Source: Marivirga arenosa
GTDB taxonomy: Bacteria > Bacteroidota > Bacteroidia > Cytophagales > Cyclobacteriaceae
Assembly (NCBI RefSeq): GCF_030503895.2
Contig: NZ_CP129970.2
Location: forward strand, 2,899,001-2,963,000
DNA: 64,000 bases
Direction of reading: 5' to 3'
Numbering within the stretch: position 1 is the stretch's first letter; each line of letters begins with the position of its first letter. The translations under genes and the position numbers were made by a program. Shown piece after piece: positions 46,842-55,528 of this stretch. The notes under the pieces were generated by a model. It made no database searches and was not told where the DNA came from. It saw nothing but the letters and a program-made list of their open reading frames with translations.

Positions 46842-47861
46842 ATGGATATCAATATTTTAGCGATCGAATCTTCCTGCGATGAAACTTCAGCTTCAGTAAT
46901 TCAGAACGGAAATGTAATCAACAATATTATTGCCACACAATCTGTTCACGAAAAATACGGAGGTGTAGTTCCGGAATTAGCCTCACGTGCTCATCAACAA
47001 AATATCGTGCCAGTTGTAGAGCAAGCCTTATCTGCTGCAAATATAAGTAAGAAGGATTTAAATGCAGTAGCTTTTACGCAAGGCCCTGGATTATTAGGTG
47101 CACTTTTAGTAGGGAGCAGTTTTGCAAAATCACTTTCTTCCGCTTTAAAAATTCCATTAATCGGGGTAAATCATATGCAAGCCCACATTTTGGCTCATTT
47201 CATTGAAGATCCTAAGCCAAACTTCCCATTCTTATGCTTAACTGTGAGTGGAGGGCATACTCAAATAGTAAAGGTAAATGACTATTTAGATATGGAAATT
47301 TTAGGTGAAACAAAAGATGATGCAGTAGGAGAGGCCTTTGATAAAATCGCCAAGATAATTGGTTTACCATATCCTGGAGGACCAATGATCGATAAACATG
47401 CTAAAAATGGAGATCCTGAAAAGTTTAAATTTCCAGAAACAGAGATGCCTGGATTTAATTATTCTTTTAGTGGTATTAAAACAGCAGTGCTTTACTTCCT
47501 ACAAAATAATAGTCAAAAAGATAATAACTTTGTTAAAGATAACCTTGATGATATTTGTGCAAGTGTTCAGCATAGGCTAATTACCACTTTACTTCAAAAA
47601 TTAAAAAAAGCTTCAAAACATACTGGAATTAAAGAAGTAGCAATAGCAGGTGGAGTATCAGCAAACTCATATTTGAGGGAAGTTTTAGCAAAAACTGGTG
47701 AAGAATTAAAATGGAATACTTATATCCCAAAATTTGAGTTTTGTACTGATAATGCTGGAATGATTGCTATGACAGCTCATTTCAAATATCAAAACCAAGA
47801 ATTTTTGGACATGAATGCTGCACCAATTCCTAGAATGAAATTTACAGCTGAAAAGAAATGA
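46842..47861 (+). CDS. tsaD: tRNA N6-adenosine threonylcarbamoyltransferase
   Basis: Transfers the threonylcarbamoyl group to A37 of tRNAs reading ANN codons, making t6A. Metal-binding HMQAHILAHF (about 109-118) is present, as are ILAIESSCDETSASV at the N-terminus, VSGGHTQIV and AIAGGVSANSYLR. I start at ATG 46842 (MDINILAIESS); an earlier in-frame TTG at 46809 would extend into tamB and adds an unusual hydrophobic stretch. The gene overlaps the following thioesterase gene by 4 bases. MtaB, encoded 6 kb away, uses its product. Confidence 0.95.
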   Translation: MDINILAIESSCDETSASVIQNGNVINNIIATQSVHEKYGGVVPELASRAHQQNIVPVVEQALSAANISKKDLNAVAFTQGPGLLGALLVGSSFAKSLSSALKIPLIGVNHMQAHILAHFIEDPKPNFPFLCLTVSGGHTQIVKVNDYLDMEILGETKDDAVGEAFDKIAKIIGLPYPGGPMIDKHAKNGDPEKFKFPETEMPGFNYSFSGIKTAVLYFLQNNSQKDNNFVKDNLDDICASVQHRLITTLLQKLKKASKHTGIKEVAIAGGVSANSYLREVLAKTGEELKWNTYIPKFEFCTDNAGMIAMTAHFKYQNQEFLDMNAAPIPRMKFTAEKK

Positions 47862-48253
47862 AATCAGTTTTTAGAAAGGGAGATATTAAAAGGCACAGTT
47901 TTATTGTAACTGAAAAAGATGTTGCTCATTTTGAAAAGCAAGCTGTTCATGATGTATGTGCTACTTTTACTTTAGCTAGAGAAATTGAATGGGCCACTCG
48001 CTTATTTGTACTGGATATGCTTGAAGCAGGAGAGGAAGGAATAGGTACACATCTTAACATTCAACATGTAGCTCCAGCTTTAATAGGAGAGGAAGTAAAC
48101 ATTATAGCTGAGTTTAACGATATAGTAGATAAGGAAATTATTTGTTCCTATACTGCAAAAGTAGGAGATAGGATTGTGAGTAAGGGAACTACAGGGCAAA
48201 AGATATTACCTAAAGAGAAATTAAATCATATTTTTAATAACTTATCGAAATAA
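47858..48253 (+). CDS. FlK-like hotdog thioesterase
   Basis: A 131-residue hotdog-fold protein of the fluoroacetyl-CoA thioesterase-like group: AVHDVCATFTLAREIEWATRLFVLDML (about 29-55) and GTHLNIQHVAPALIGEEVNIIAEF (about 62-85). In FlK the catalytic set is Thr, Glu and His; T37, E42 or E44 and H69 are candidates here. The natural substrate is unknown and fluoroacetyl-CoA itself is unlikely. It is coupled to tsaD through an ATGA overlap. Confidence 0.8.
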   Translation: MKSVFRKGDIKRHSFIVTEKDVAHFEKQAVHDVCATFTLAREIEWATRLFVLDMLEAGEEGIGTHLNIQHVAPALIGEEVNIIAEFNDIVDKEIICSYTAKVGDRIVSKGTTGQKILPKEKLNHIFNNLSK

Positions 48254-48282
48254 AGTATTCAATTTTGCTTGAATAGTAGATT

Positions 48283-48747
48283 ATGAGTGATAAAAAAGAT
48301 TTTAGTAAATCAGTAACTGTTAAAAACAAAAAAGCCAGGTTTGAATATGAGTGGTTAGACACTTATCAAGCGGGGCTTGTTTTGCAAGGTACTGAAATTA
48401 AGGCTATTAGATTGAATAAAGTCAGTTTGCAAGAGGCGTACTGCTATATCCATAGAGGAGAAGTTTTTGTGAAGGGTATGCACATAGGTCTTTATGAACT
48501 AGGAACTCACTATAATCATGAAGAAAAGCGGGAAAGAAAACTTTTGCTTAAAAAGCAAGAAATAGAAAAGTTGAAAAAGAGAATGGAAGAAAAGGGTTTA
48601 ACCTTAATTCCAACCAAATTATATATTAATAGTAGAGGTCTTGCGAAAATTGAGATCGCATTAGCAAAAGGTAAAAAACTGCACGATAAAAGGGACAGTA
48701 TCAAAGAGAAAGATGTGAAAAGAGAACTGTCTAAAATGAAATTGTAA
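48283..48747 (+). CDS. smpB: SsrA-binding protein
   Basis: SmpB binds tmRNA and brings it to stalled ribosomes for trans-translation. Family blocks are clear: KNKKARFEYEWLDTYQAGLVLQGTEIKAIRLNKVSLQEAYC (about 14-54), HNHEEKR-type YNHEEKRERKLLLKKQEI, and the C-terminal basic tail KGKKLHDKRDSIKEKDVKRELSK that folds in the decoding centre. At 154 residues it is the usual length. tmRNA itself is not in this window. The next gene starts 1 base after the stop. Confidence 0.95.
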   Translation: MSDKKDFSKSVTVKNKKARFEYEWLDTYQAGLVLQGTEIKAIRLNKVSLQEAYCYIHRGEVFVKGMHIGLYELGTHYNHEEKRERKLLLKKQEIEKLKKRMEEKGLTLIPTKLYINSRGLAKIEIALAKGKKLHDKRDSIKEKDVKRELSKMKL

Positions 48748-48748
48748 T

Positions 48749-49540
48749 ATGACATCAATCGGGCAAAAGGGTATTTCTAGATTAAGTATAATTCCTGTAA
48801 GAGCGGAGCCTTCTGATGCTGCTGAAATGGTAACACAATTGTTATTTGGAGACCATTACAGTGTAATTGATATATCAAAAGATCAAAAATGGGTAAAGAT
48901 AGAGATCTACTTTGACCATTATCAGGGTTGGATTGACAGTAAACAATTCCATTATATTTCTGAAGAGTATTTCGATCAAATAAATAATTCAGATTATAAA
49001 ATTTGCACAGATTTAACGGCATCCATTTTATATCAAAAAAACTTAATTTCAGTTACACTTGGCTCAGTAATTCCTATTTCAACTAATGAGATTTTTGCAA
49101 TAGAGGAACACTTAGGCTTTAATGGAGAGGCTAAATCATTAAGTGCAAAAAGAGATTTTGAATACCTGAAAGGGGTAGTTAAAAAATATTTAAATGCACC
49201 CTATTTATGGGGAGGTAAATCTCCATTTGGAATAGATTGTTCTGGCTTTACCCAAATGGTTTTCAAAATTTGTGGTTATAATTTGAAAAGAGATGCCTCT
49301 CAACAAGTGCAACAAGGTAAGCTGGTGGATGGCCTAGTGAACGCTCTTCCAGGTGACTTAGCATTCTTTAGAAATGAAGATAAAAAAGTAACTCATGTGG
49401 GTATTTTGCTTGAGAATCAGGAGATTATTCATGCATCTGGGCGAGTAAAAATTGATTTTCTTGATGAAAATGGTATCTTCAATGCTGAACAAAAAGGTTA
49501 CACACATTATTTAACCGATATTAAAAGAATATTAGCATGA
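48749..49540 (+). CDS. C40 (NlpC/P60) peptidase with SH3-like N-terminus
   Basis: A cell-wall peptidase that cuts gamma-D-Glu-diamino-acid bonds in peptidoglycan peptides. The N-terminal half has two SH3b-like segments (about 10-70 and 85-125), and the C-terminal NlpC/P60 domain shows C164 (FGIDCSGFTQMVF), H216 (VTHVGILL) and H228 (IIHASGRV). There is no obvious signal peptide, which fits the cytosolic muropeptide-recycling endopeptidases known in Bacteroidota rather than a secreted hydrolase. It follows smpB by one base. Confidence 0.87.
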   Translation: MTSIGQKGISRLSIIPVRAEPSDAAEMVTQLLFGDHYSVIDISKDQKWVKIEIYFDHYQGWIDSKQFHYISEEYFDQINNSDYKICTDLTASILYQKNLISVTLGSVIPISTNEIFAIEEHLGFNGEAKSLSAKRDFEYLKGVVKKYLNAPYLWGGKSPFGIDCSGFTQMVFKICGYNLKRDASQQVQQGKLVDGLVNALPGDLAFFRNEDKKVTHVGILLENQEIIHASGRVKIDFLDENGIFNAEQKGYTHYLTDIKRILA

Positions 49541-49560
49541 TAAGATAAAGATTGATTTTC

Positions 49561-50106
49561 ATGCTACATAAAATTTTTGAAAGCATGAAAATTAGTACAA
49601 GAAGAGCATTGGTTTTGAATCAGGATTATAGTCCGATTACAGTGTGTAGCATTCCAAAAGCCTTTCTGCTACTTTATTTGCAAAAAGCTGAATTGATTGA
49701 AAAAACTGATGATTTAAAACTACGATCAGTAGATAAATCCTATCCTTTTCCCTCGGTAATACGTCTTATCAATTATGTAACTATGCCTTATAAAGGTGTA
49801 ATGTTAACTCGTCAGAACGTGTTCAAAAGAGATGGTCATGAATGTCAATATTGTGGCACCTCTAAAGATTTAACCCTAGACCATTTAATTCCAAGATCGA
49901 AAGGAGGTAAATCTAAATGGACGAATCTGGTAACAGCATGTAAAAGATGTAATACCAGAAAGGGTAATAGTACGCCAGAAGAAAGTGATATGAAATTGAA
50001 AAGAATGCCTTTTAAGCCTAATTATGTGATGTTTATTAGAGATTTTTCTGGAAATATTGATGAAAAGTGGATGCCCTTTTTGAAAACCAAACAGTTAAGT
50101 GCATAA
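49561..50106 (+). CDS. HNH endonuclease family protein
   Basis: A protein of about 181 residues with a C-terminal HNH zinc-finger nuclease domain: CQYCGTSKDLTLDHLIPRSKGGKSKWTNLVTACKRCNTRKGN contains the two CxxC pairs and the DH...N...H core. The N-terminal part (RRALVLNQDYSPITVCSIPKAFLLLYLQKAELIE) is shared by a widespread bacterial family of stand-alone HNH proteins whose cellular substrate is unknown. Start choice is uncertain: ATG at 49561 (used here), ATG at 49585 (MKISTRRALV), or TTG at 49552. It is the last gene of the tsaD run. Confidence 0.85.
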   Translation: MLHKIFESMKISTRRALVLNQDYSPITVCSIPKAFLLLYLQKAELIEKTDDLKLRSVDKSYPFPSVIRLINYVTMPYKGVMLTRQNVFKRDGHECQYCGTSKDLTLDHLIPRSKGGKSKWTNLVTACKRCNTRKGNSTPEESDMKLKRMPFKPNYVMFIRDFSGNIDEKWMPFLKTKQLSA

Positions 50107-50107
50107 A

Positions 50108-50137
50108 AAAAACCGCTCTTTTTAAAGAACGGTTTTT
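50108..50137. terminator. Bidirectional terminator between HNH gene and glnN
   Basis: AAAAACCG / CGGTTTTT closes an inner TCTT/AAGA stem across one C-A mismatch. The A run before and T run after let it work in both directions for these convergent genes. Confidence 0.8.
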
Positions 50138-50164
50138 AATAAAGTGAATAGTTGGTTTAGATTA

Positions 50165-52327
50165 TTATCTCAAAAATAATAATTCTCTGTATTTAGCCAA
50201 TGGCCAAAGCTCATCATCCACATATAATTCTAATTTATCTGCAGCATATCTGATTTTATCAAAATAAGCTTCTTTTACCTCATCACAGTATTTGATAGCT
50301 CTTTCGTTGATATCGTCTATTTTATTAAGCTCTTTTCTTTTTTCGATCATTTCATGAACTAAGCTTCTTAAGTCTTTAGTATATCCGCTGATTAATTCAA
50401 TATTTTTCAATATTTCTGAATTGTCTAACTTAAGTGTACTCAAGTTTTTAGCATTTTGAGCTAATGTGTTTTGATATTTTACTGCTGTAGGGATAATTTG
50501 ATTTAAAGCAATGTCACCCATTAAACGAGATTCGATCTGGATTTTCATCATGTAGTTCTCCAAATAAATTTCGTTTCTAGCCTCTAACTCTTCAGGAGTC
50601 ATTACATTATGCTTTGAGAAAAGCTTTTTAGTTTCTTCTTTTACAAATGATTGTAGTGCTCTTGGAGTATTTTTAATATTAGGCAATCCTCTTTTCTCTG
50701 CTTCTTTTTCCCATTCTTCAGAGTAACCATCACCTTCGAATCTTACTTTCTTAGATTCTTTAATGTAATCTCTTAATATATTTACGATAGCAATTTTCTT
50801 ATCAGTTCCTTTATCCATTTCAGCTTTCACGGCCGCATAGAAGTCGTTTAATTGTTCAGCAACAATTAAGTTAAGGATTGACATAGGTTGTGCAACATTT
50901 TGATCAGAACCCACCGCTCTGAACTCAAATTTGTTACCAGTAAATGCAAATGGAGAGGTTCTGTTTCTATCTGTATTATCAAGGATAATTTGAGGAATTT
51001 TATCAATGCCCAATTTCATGTACATATTTTCCCCTTTGTCAATCTTGATGTTCCCTTTTTCTTCTAACTCATCTAATACAGCAGTTAACTGAGAACCAAT
51101 GAAAACAGACATTACTGCTGGTGGCGCTTCATTAGCACCTAATCTGTGGTCATTACTTGCTGAAGCAATAGAAGCTCTTAAAAGCTCGCCACGATCAGCA
51201 ACTGCTTTAATAGTGTTCACTAAGAAAACTAAGAATAATAAGTTTTCTCTTGCGCTATTGCTTGGCTGGAATAAATTAACACCTGTATTTGTGATTAGTG
51301 ACCAGTTGTTGTGTTTACCGCTACCATTTAACCCTGCGAAAGGCTTTTCATGGAATAATATTTGTAAGTTATGTCTTTCGGCTACACGTCTCATAACATC
51401 CATCATCAAGCTATTATGATCTGTTGCTACGTTTATATCTTCGAAAAGAGGAGCTGCTTCAAATTGGCTAGGGGCCACTTCATTGTGACGAGTTGAAATT
51501 GGAATTCCTAGTTTTAAGCATTCAATTTCAAAGTCTTTCATGTAGTTATATATTCTACTTGGGATAGAACCAAAATAGTGATCATCTAACTGTTGCCCTC
51601 TAGCTGGGTTATGACCAAATAATGTTCTTCCTGACATTACTAAGTCTGGTCTTGAATTGAATAAGGCCTTATCTACAACAAAGTACTCTTGTTCACATCC
51701 TAATGATGCATTTACCTTGTTTACGTTTCTATCGAATAATTGAACCACCTTAGTAGCTGCTTTATCTACAGCTTCAACGGCTTTTAAAAGAGGAGCTTTA
51801 TGGTCTAAAGCCTCACCAGTATAGGCTACAAAAATGGTAGGAATACATAATGTTCTGCCCCAAACAAACATAGGAGATGAAGGATCCCATGCAGTATACC
51901 CTCTAGCTTCGAAAGTAGTTCTTAAACCACCATTAGGAAATGATGATGCATCTGGTTCTTGTTGTACAAGCATAGAACCTGCAAAAACTTCAATTTTCTT
52001 TTGTGCGTTGAAAAATGAATCATGTTTTTCAGCAGTTGAACCTGTTAATGGCTGGAACCAGTGTGTATAGTGAGTCACACCTTTTGAAATTGCCCATGAT
52101 TTTGCTGCAGAAGCAATTTGATCTGCAGTATCCATATCAATTTTCTTACCCTTGTCTATAGCCTCACTGACTTTTTTGAAAACGTCAGGAGCTAATGTTG
52201 CTTTCATTTCGTCAAGAGTGAATACATCCTGTGCAAAATAGTCAGATATTTTGTTGGAAGGAGCCTCGATTCTTTCTGTTGTTCTTCTGGAAACGATATC
52301 AAGGGCATTAAATCTTAAATGAGCCAT
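50165..52327 (-). CDS. glnN: Glutamine synthetase, type III
   Basis: ATP-dependent amidation of glutamate to glutamine, the main entry of ammonium. The 720-residue length and the Bacteroidota/cyanobacterial blocks identify GSIII: FQPLTGSTAEKHDSF (about 91-105), SLGCEQEYFVVD, FAGLNGSGKHNNWSLITNTG (about 328-347, active-site loop), and SASNDHRLGANEAPPAVMSVFIG. It is monocistronic, flanked by a terminator downstream and a 337-base upstream region with a -7-like box (TAAATTTG, 52363-52356). A long promoter region suits nitrogen control, but no regulator site can be named. Confidence 0.95.
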   Translation of the reverse strand: MAHLRFNALDIVSRRTTERIEAPSNKISDYFAQDVFTLDEMKATLAPDVFKKVSEAIDKGKKIDMDTADQIASAAKSWAISKGVTHYTHWFQPLTGSTAEKHDSFFNAQKKIEVFAGSMLVQQEPDASSFPNGGLRTTFEARGYTAWDPSSPMFVWGRTLCIPTIFVAYTGEALDHKAPLLKAVEAVDKAATKVVQLFDRNVNKVNASLGCEQEYFVVDKALFNSRPDLVMSGRTLFGHNPARGQQLDDHYFGSIPSRIYNYMKDFEIECLKLGIPISTRHNEVAPSQFEAAPLFEDINVATDHNSLMMDVMRRVAERHNLQILFHEKPFAGLNGSGKHNNWSLITNTGVNLFQPSNSARENLLFLVFLVNTIKAVADRGELLRASIASASNDHRLGANEAPPAVMSVFIGSQLTAVLDELEEKGNIKIDKGENMYMKLGIDKIPQIILDNTDRNRTSPFAFTGNKFEFRAVGSDQNVAQPMSILNLIVAEQLNDFYAAVKAEMDKGTDKKIAIVNILRDYIKESKKVRFEGDGYSEEWEKEAEKRGLPNIKNTPRALQSFVKEETKKLFSKHNVMTPEELEARNEIYLENYMMKIQIESRLMGDIALNQIIPTAVKYQNTLAQNAKNLSTLKLDNSEILKNIELISGYTKDLRSLVHEMIEKRKELNKIDDINERAIKYCDEVKEAYFDKIRYAADKLELYVDDELWPLAKYRELLFLR

Positions 52328-52664
52328 TTTTATGATTTTTGGTTTAAATTCAATGCAAATTTAATTAAAAATATGTAGAATTAATTATTTGAGGTTGCAG
52401 AATATTTATGATTTTCTGAAAAATATGATAAAAACATATTTTTAGGTTAAAAAATAGAGGTAATTACGTAGCTTGTTCAGTAATCTTCAATTTTTAATCC
52501 TCGATAAGATATATTTAATTGAAAATCTGCTATTTCTGTTAAAATTAACCCTCACATTTTATAATTGTTAAATATTTATTCACTAAGTAAGGCTATAGTT
52601 AAAAAAGATTTACATTCACAGATATAAAGCTTAACTTTGCACCTCATTTTGCAAAATCAAGAGC
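52328..52664. other. Intergenic region between divergent glnN and mtaB
   Basis: 337 AT-rich bases holding the two divergent promoters: a -7 box for glnN near 52356-52363 and one for mtaB at 52632-52639. No small gene, RNA structure or repeat stands out. Confidence 0.5.
52632..52639 (+). promoter_or_regulatory. mtaB: Candidate -7 box for mtaB
   Basis: TAACTTTG matches TAnnTTTG exactly and lies 25 bases before the ATG. The -33 position has a T-rich stretch (GATTTACA) rather than a clear TTG. Confidence 0.45.
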
Positions 52665-53987
52665 ATGAATAAAAAAGTTGCTTTTTATACGCTAGGCTGT
52701 AAGTTGAATTTTTCAGAGACCTCTTCCATATCAAGAATGTTTGAAGACAGAGGTTATGAAAAAGTGGAGTTTCAAGCCAATCCTGATATATTTATTATCA
52801 ATACTTGTTCTGTAACAGAAAACGCAGACAAGAAATGTAAAAAGGTGGTAAAGGAAGCAAAGAAGATAAATCCTGATGCTTTTATTACCATAATTGGCTG
52901 TTATGCTCAGCTTAAGCCAAAAGAAATATCTGAAATAAAAGGTGTTGATGCCGTTTTAGGTGCTGCAGAAAAATTTCAATTGATAGATAAACTAGATGGT
53001 TTTACTAAAAAGGATAAACCTCAAGTAATAGCTTCTGATATAAAGGAGGCGAAAAGCTTTAATAATGCTTTCTCAATTAATGATAGAACCAGAACTTTTC
53101 TTAAAGTTCAGGATGGATGTAATTATCACTGTGCTTTCTGTACTATTCCATTGGCAAGAGGGAAAAGTAGAAGCGATAGTATTGAAAATATTATAGAAAG
53201 TGCTAAGAAAATTGCTCAGGAAGAAGTAAAGGAGATTGTATTAACAGGTGTGAATACTGGTGATTTTGGTATTCAGGATGGAAAGCGAAAAGAAAGGTTT
53301 GTAGATTTAGTAAAAGAGCTAGATGAGGTGGAGGGGATTGAAAGATTTAGAATTTCGAGTATTGAACCCAATCTCCTTACAAATGAGATTATTGAATTTG
53401 TAAGCCAATCAAAAAGATTTGTTCCTCATTTTCATGTTCCGTTGCAAAGTGGTAGCAATAAAATATTAAGAAAAATGAGAAGAAGGTATCTTCGTGAGCT
53501 ATACGAAGACAGGGTAGCTAAAATCAAGCAATTAATGCCAAACTGTTGCATAGGAGTAGATGTAATTGTGGGCTTCCCTGGTGAAAGTGATGATGATTTC
53601 TTAGATACTTATCACTTCTTAAAAGATTTACCTATTTCTTATTTGCATGTATTTACCTATTCGGAAAGAGCCAATACAGATGCCCCTGAAATGGATGGTG
53701 TAGTTCCGATGGAAATAAGAAATGAACGTTCTAAAATGCTTAGAAGTCTTTCAGAAAAGAAAAAGAGAGCTTTTTATGAAGAAAATGTGGGTAGGGAAGA
53801 GGTCGTTTTATTTGAAAAAGATATTCACGATGGTTTGATGGAAGGCTTTACTGATAATTATGTTAGGGTAGTGGCCAAATATGATCCGATATTGATTAAT
53901 GAATTGAAGAAAGTAAAACTGACTTCAATTAATGAACAAGGATTAATGGAAATTGATGAAGTTGAAACGGAGGTTTTAACTCATTGA
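52665..53987 (+). CDS. mtaB: tRNA t6A37 methylthiotransferase
   Basis: Radical-SAM enzyme with two iron-sulfur clusters that adds a methylthio group to t6A37, giving ms2t6A. The N-terminal UPF0004 domain has the auxiliary-cluster cysteines C12, C48 and C79; the radical-SAM triad is C152, C156, C159 (DGCNYHCAFCTIPLARG); a TRAM domain closes the chain (about 375-440). It is MtaB rather than MiaB by its GCKLNFSET start and TRAM composition. TsaD in this window makes its substrate. Confidence 0.92.
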   Translation: MNKKVAFYTLGCKLNFSETSSISRMFEDRGYEKVEFQANPDIFIINTCSVTENADKKCKKVVKEAKKINPDAFITIIGCYAQLKPKEISEIKGVDAVLGAAEKFQLIDKLDGFTKKDKPQVIASDIKEAKSFNNAFSINDRTRTFLKVQDGCNYHCAFCTIPLARGKSRSDSIENIIESAKKIAQEEVKEIVLTGVNTGDFGIQDGKRKERFVDLVKELDEVEGIERFRISSIEPNLLTNEIIEFVSQSKRFVPHFHVPLQSGSNKILRKMRRRYLRELYEDRVAKIKQLMPNCCIGVDVIVGFPGESDDDFLDTYHFLKDLPISYLHVFTYSERANTDAPEMDGVVPMEIRNERSKMLRSLSEKKKRAFYEENVGREEVVLFEKDIHDGLMEGFTDNYVRVVAKYDPILINELKKVKLTSINEQGLMEIDEVETEVLTH

Positions 53988-53995
53988 AAATAAAT

Positions 53996-54016
53996 GGGAT
54001 GCAGTTTCTGCATCCC
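53996..54016. terminator. Terminator between mtaB and the epimerase gene
   Basis: A perfect 9-bp stem (GGGATGCAG / CTGCATCCC) with a TTT loop lies 8 bases after the mtaB stop; the plus-strand tail is only weakly T-rich (TTCTTT). Confidence 0.7.
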
Positions 54017-54020
54017 TTCT

Positions 54021-54947
54021 TTAAAATCTTAAATGATTTTTAAAATCAATTAATTCTTCTTTTAAGCTTTTTGTATTTTCTGGAATTTCGATGTATTCAC
54101 TAAGTTTAGTCTCCGGGTTAACCAGAAGTTCTCTCAGCTTTAGGTGCTGATTTATAAAAGTAAATTCCATTTCAGGATAAATTTCTTTCAAAGCATCTAC
54201 AATATCTAGTACTTGTAAATTGCGATCAACCACATTATAAAATCCCGAAGGGATCCCCTTACTCATGCTTACTTGCTTGATGATATCACTAACCTTTTGA
54301 ATAGAAATGAAAGGTCTGTGTTGTTTACCATCTCCATTAATGGCAATTCTTTTATTAAAGTTTGCGTCAAACATGAAACGGTTTATCACCGCATCAAAAC
54401 GGACTGCATTAGCATACCCGTAAACATTACCTAATCTTAATATTTGAGTATTGATTTTATCGGAAAGTCGAGCAACGTGTTCCTCTCCTCTCAATTTTGA
54501 TATTCCATAAATGGTTCTAGGATTGGCTGGATGATCTTCATTTACCATATCGTTTGATGAACCGAATACAGAAATACTACTCGCAAAAATAAATTGTTGA
54601 ACATTTGATTCTTCTACGGCATAAACTAGTTCAGCTGTGCCCCAATGGTTACTTTGCTCAAAATAATGAGGATCAGCATCGGCAAAGGGAGTTGTTACTT
54701 TTGCAGCTAAATGAATTACAGTATCTATACCATTTAAAGCTTTAGAGAGCTTTCGAGTATCCAATAATTCTCCTTGGATAAATTCTATTTTTTCGTGCTT
54801 TGGTAATTTGCTACCTAGAAAGAAATGGTAATTGTTTCTACTGAGGTTGTCGTAAATAACAATTTTATTGATTTTCTCATCTGGAAGAAGTTGTTCAATT
54901 AAGGCTGAACCTATATAGCCAGCTCCACCCGTAATTAATATGTTCAT
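54021..54947 (-). CDS. NAD-dependent epimerase/dehydratase
   Basis: Extended short-chain dehydrogenase fold of 308 residues. The NAD-binding GGAGYIGSALIEQL is at 7-20, the catalytic Tyr-Lys pair is in RTIYGISKLRGEE (about 144-156), and IFASSISVFGSS supplies the catalytic serine. Relatives act on nucleotide sugars (for example UDP-glucose 4-epimerase), but the exact substrate is not readable. It stands alone, next to no other sugar gene. A perfect 19-base palindrome sits directly upstream. Confidence 0.85.
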   Translation of the reverse strand: MNILITGGAGYIGSALIEQLLPDEKINKIVIYDNLSRNNYHFFLGSKLPKHEKIEFIQGELLDTRKLSKALNGIDTVIHLAAKVTTPFADADPHYFEQSNHWGTAELVYAVEESNVQQFIFASSISVFGSSNDMVNEDHPANPRTIYGISKLRGEEHVARLSDKINTQILRLGNVYGYANAVRFDAVINRFMFDANFNKRIAINGDGKQHRPFISIQKVSDIIKQVSMSKGIPSGFYNVVDRNLQVLDIVDALKEIYPEMEFTFINQHLKLRELLVNPETKLSEYIEIPENTKSLKEELIDFKNHLRF

Positions 54948-54960
54948 AGGATTGATGTTT

Positions 54961-54981
54961 CTTTTGCAAGTTGCAAAAGTA
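54961..54981 (-). promoter_or_regulatory. Perfect palindrome over a -7-like box, epimerase gene
   Basis: CTTTTGCAA-G-TTGCAAAAG (54961-54979) is a 19-base palindrome with 9-bp arms. On the minus strand TACTTTTG (54981-54974) matches TAnnTTTG and overlaps the palindrome, so a repressor bound there would block transcription. No clear -33 element is seen. Confidence 0.4.
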
Positions 54982-55163
54982 AGTGATTAATGATTGTTGT
55001 AAAAATTAGAATACTGAAAATACTCTTTTAAATTTTATAAACTTCCTTGGTTTAAATATGAATAAACGGATATGTTATTGTGATAATTTTACATTTTTTA
55101 TTTTGTTTTTAGAATCGTATAAAATATTTTAGTTGAAAAATCAACAAACCAAAACCTAAAATT

Positions 55164-55433
55164 ATGTTATTGAATAAGAATTCATATGTTATACATTCTC
55201 GTATTTCACATGCTAAATTGACTTTTAAAGAATTAGAAGTTTTATCTCTTTGTAAAAAAGGTTTAAGCTGTCAGGAAATCAGCGACCTTCTTTTCATTAG
55301 CTTAGAAACCGTCAAAACTCATAGAAAAAGGATTATTAAAAAACTTGGTTTAAGAGGAAAGCAAGAGTTTAGACAATTTATCATCGAATTACTTAAAGAA
55401 GATTTAATAAGGGAATTTTCAATATCACCCTAA
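55164..55433 (+). CDS. Orphan LuxR-type helix-turn-helix protein
   Basis: An 89-residue protein that is almost only a LuxR/FixJ DNA-binding domain: LTFKELEVLSLCKKGLSCQEISDLLFISLETVKTHRKRIIKKLGL (about 18-62) has the four-helix pattern and the conserved TVKTHR recognition helix. There is no receiver, PAS or ligand-binding domain, and no kinase gene adjoins it. Small LuxR-type proteins regulate by binding as dimers. It lies 95 bases before a tiny secreted-peptide gene and may control the following cassette; that is an inference. A hairpin follows its stop codon directly. Confidence 0.78.
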   Translation: MLLNKNSYVIHSRISHAKLTFKELEVLSLCKKGLSCQEISDLLFISLETVKTHRKRIIKKLGLRGKQEFRQFIIELLKEDLIREFSISP

Positions 55434-55453
55434 AATCACCCTTTGGGGTGATT
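55434..55453 (+). terminator. Hairpin after the LuxR-type gene
   Basis: A perfect 8-bp stem (AATCACCC / GGGTGATT) with a 4-base loop begins right after the stop codon. The following bases (CATTTTA) are only partly T-rich, so termination may be incomplete. Confidence 0.6.
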
Positions 55454-55484
55454 CATTTTAAATTTTTGGTTTCCAAATTTAATC

Positions 55485-55494
55485 TGTGATCACA
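55485..55494. promoter_or_regulatory. Short palindrome upstream of the secreted-peptide gene
   Basis: TGTGATCACA is a perfect 10-bp palindrome 34 bases before the start codon. It could be an operator, perhaps for the adjacent LuxR-type protein, but at this size it may also occur by chance. Confidence 0.25.
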
Positions 55495-55528
55495 ATAAAT
55501 AAATTTTCTAAACTAAAATTCAAAAATT

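Noticed and set aside
48259-48278. TATTCAA / TTGAATA inverted repeat between the thioesterase gene and smpB
   Set aside because: Short and AT-rich, no T tract, and it sits inside an apparent operon; not a supported terminator.
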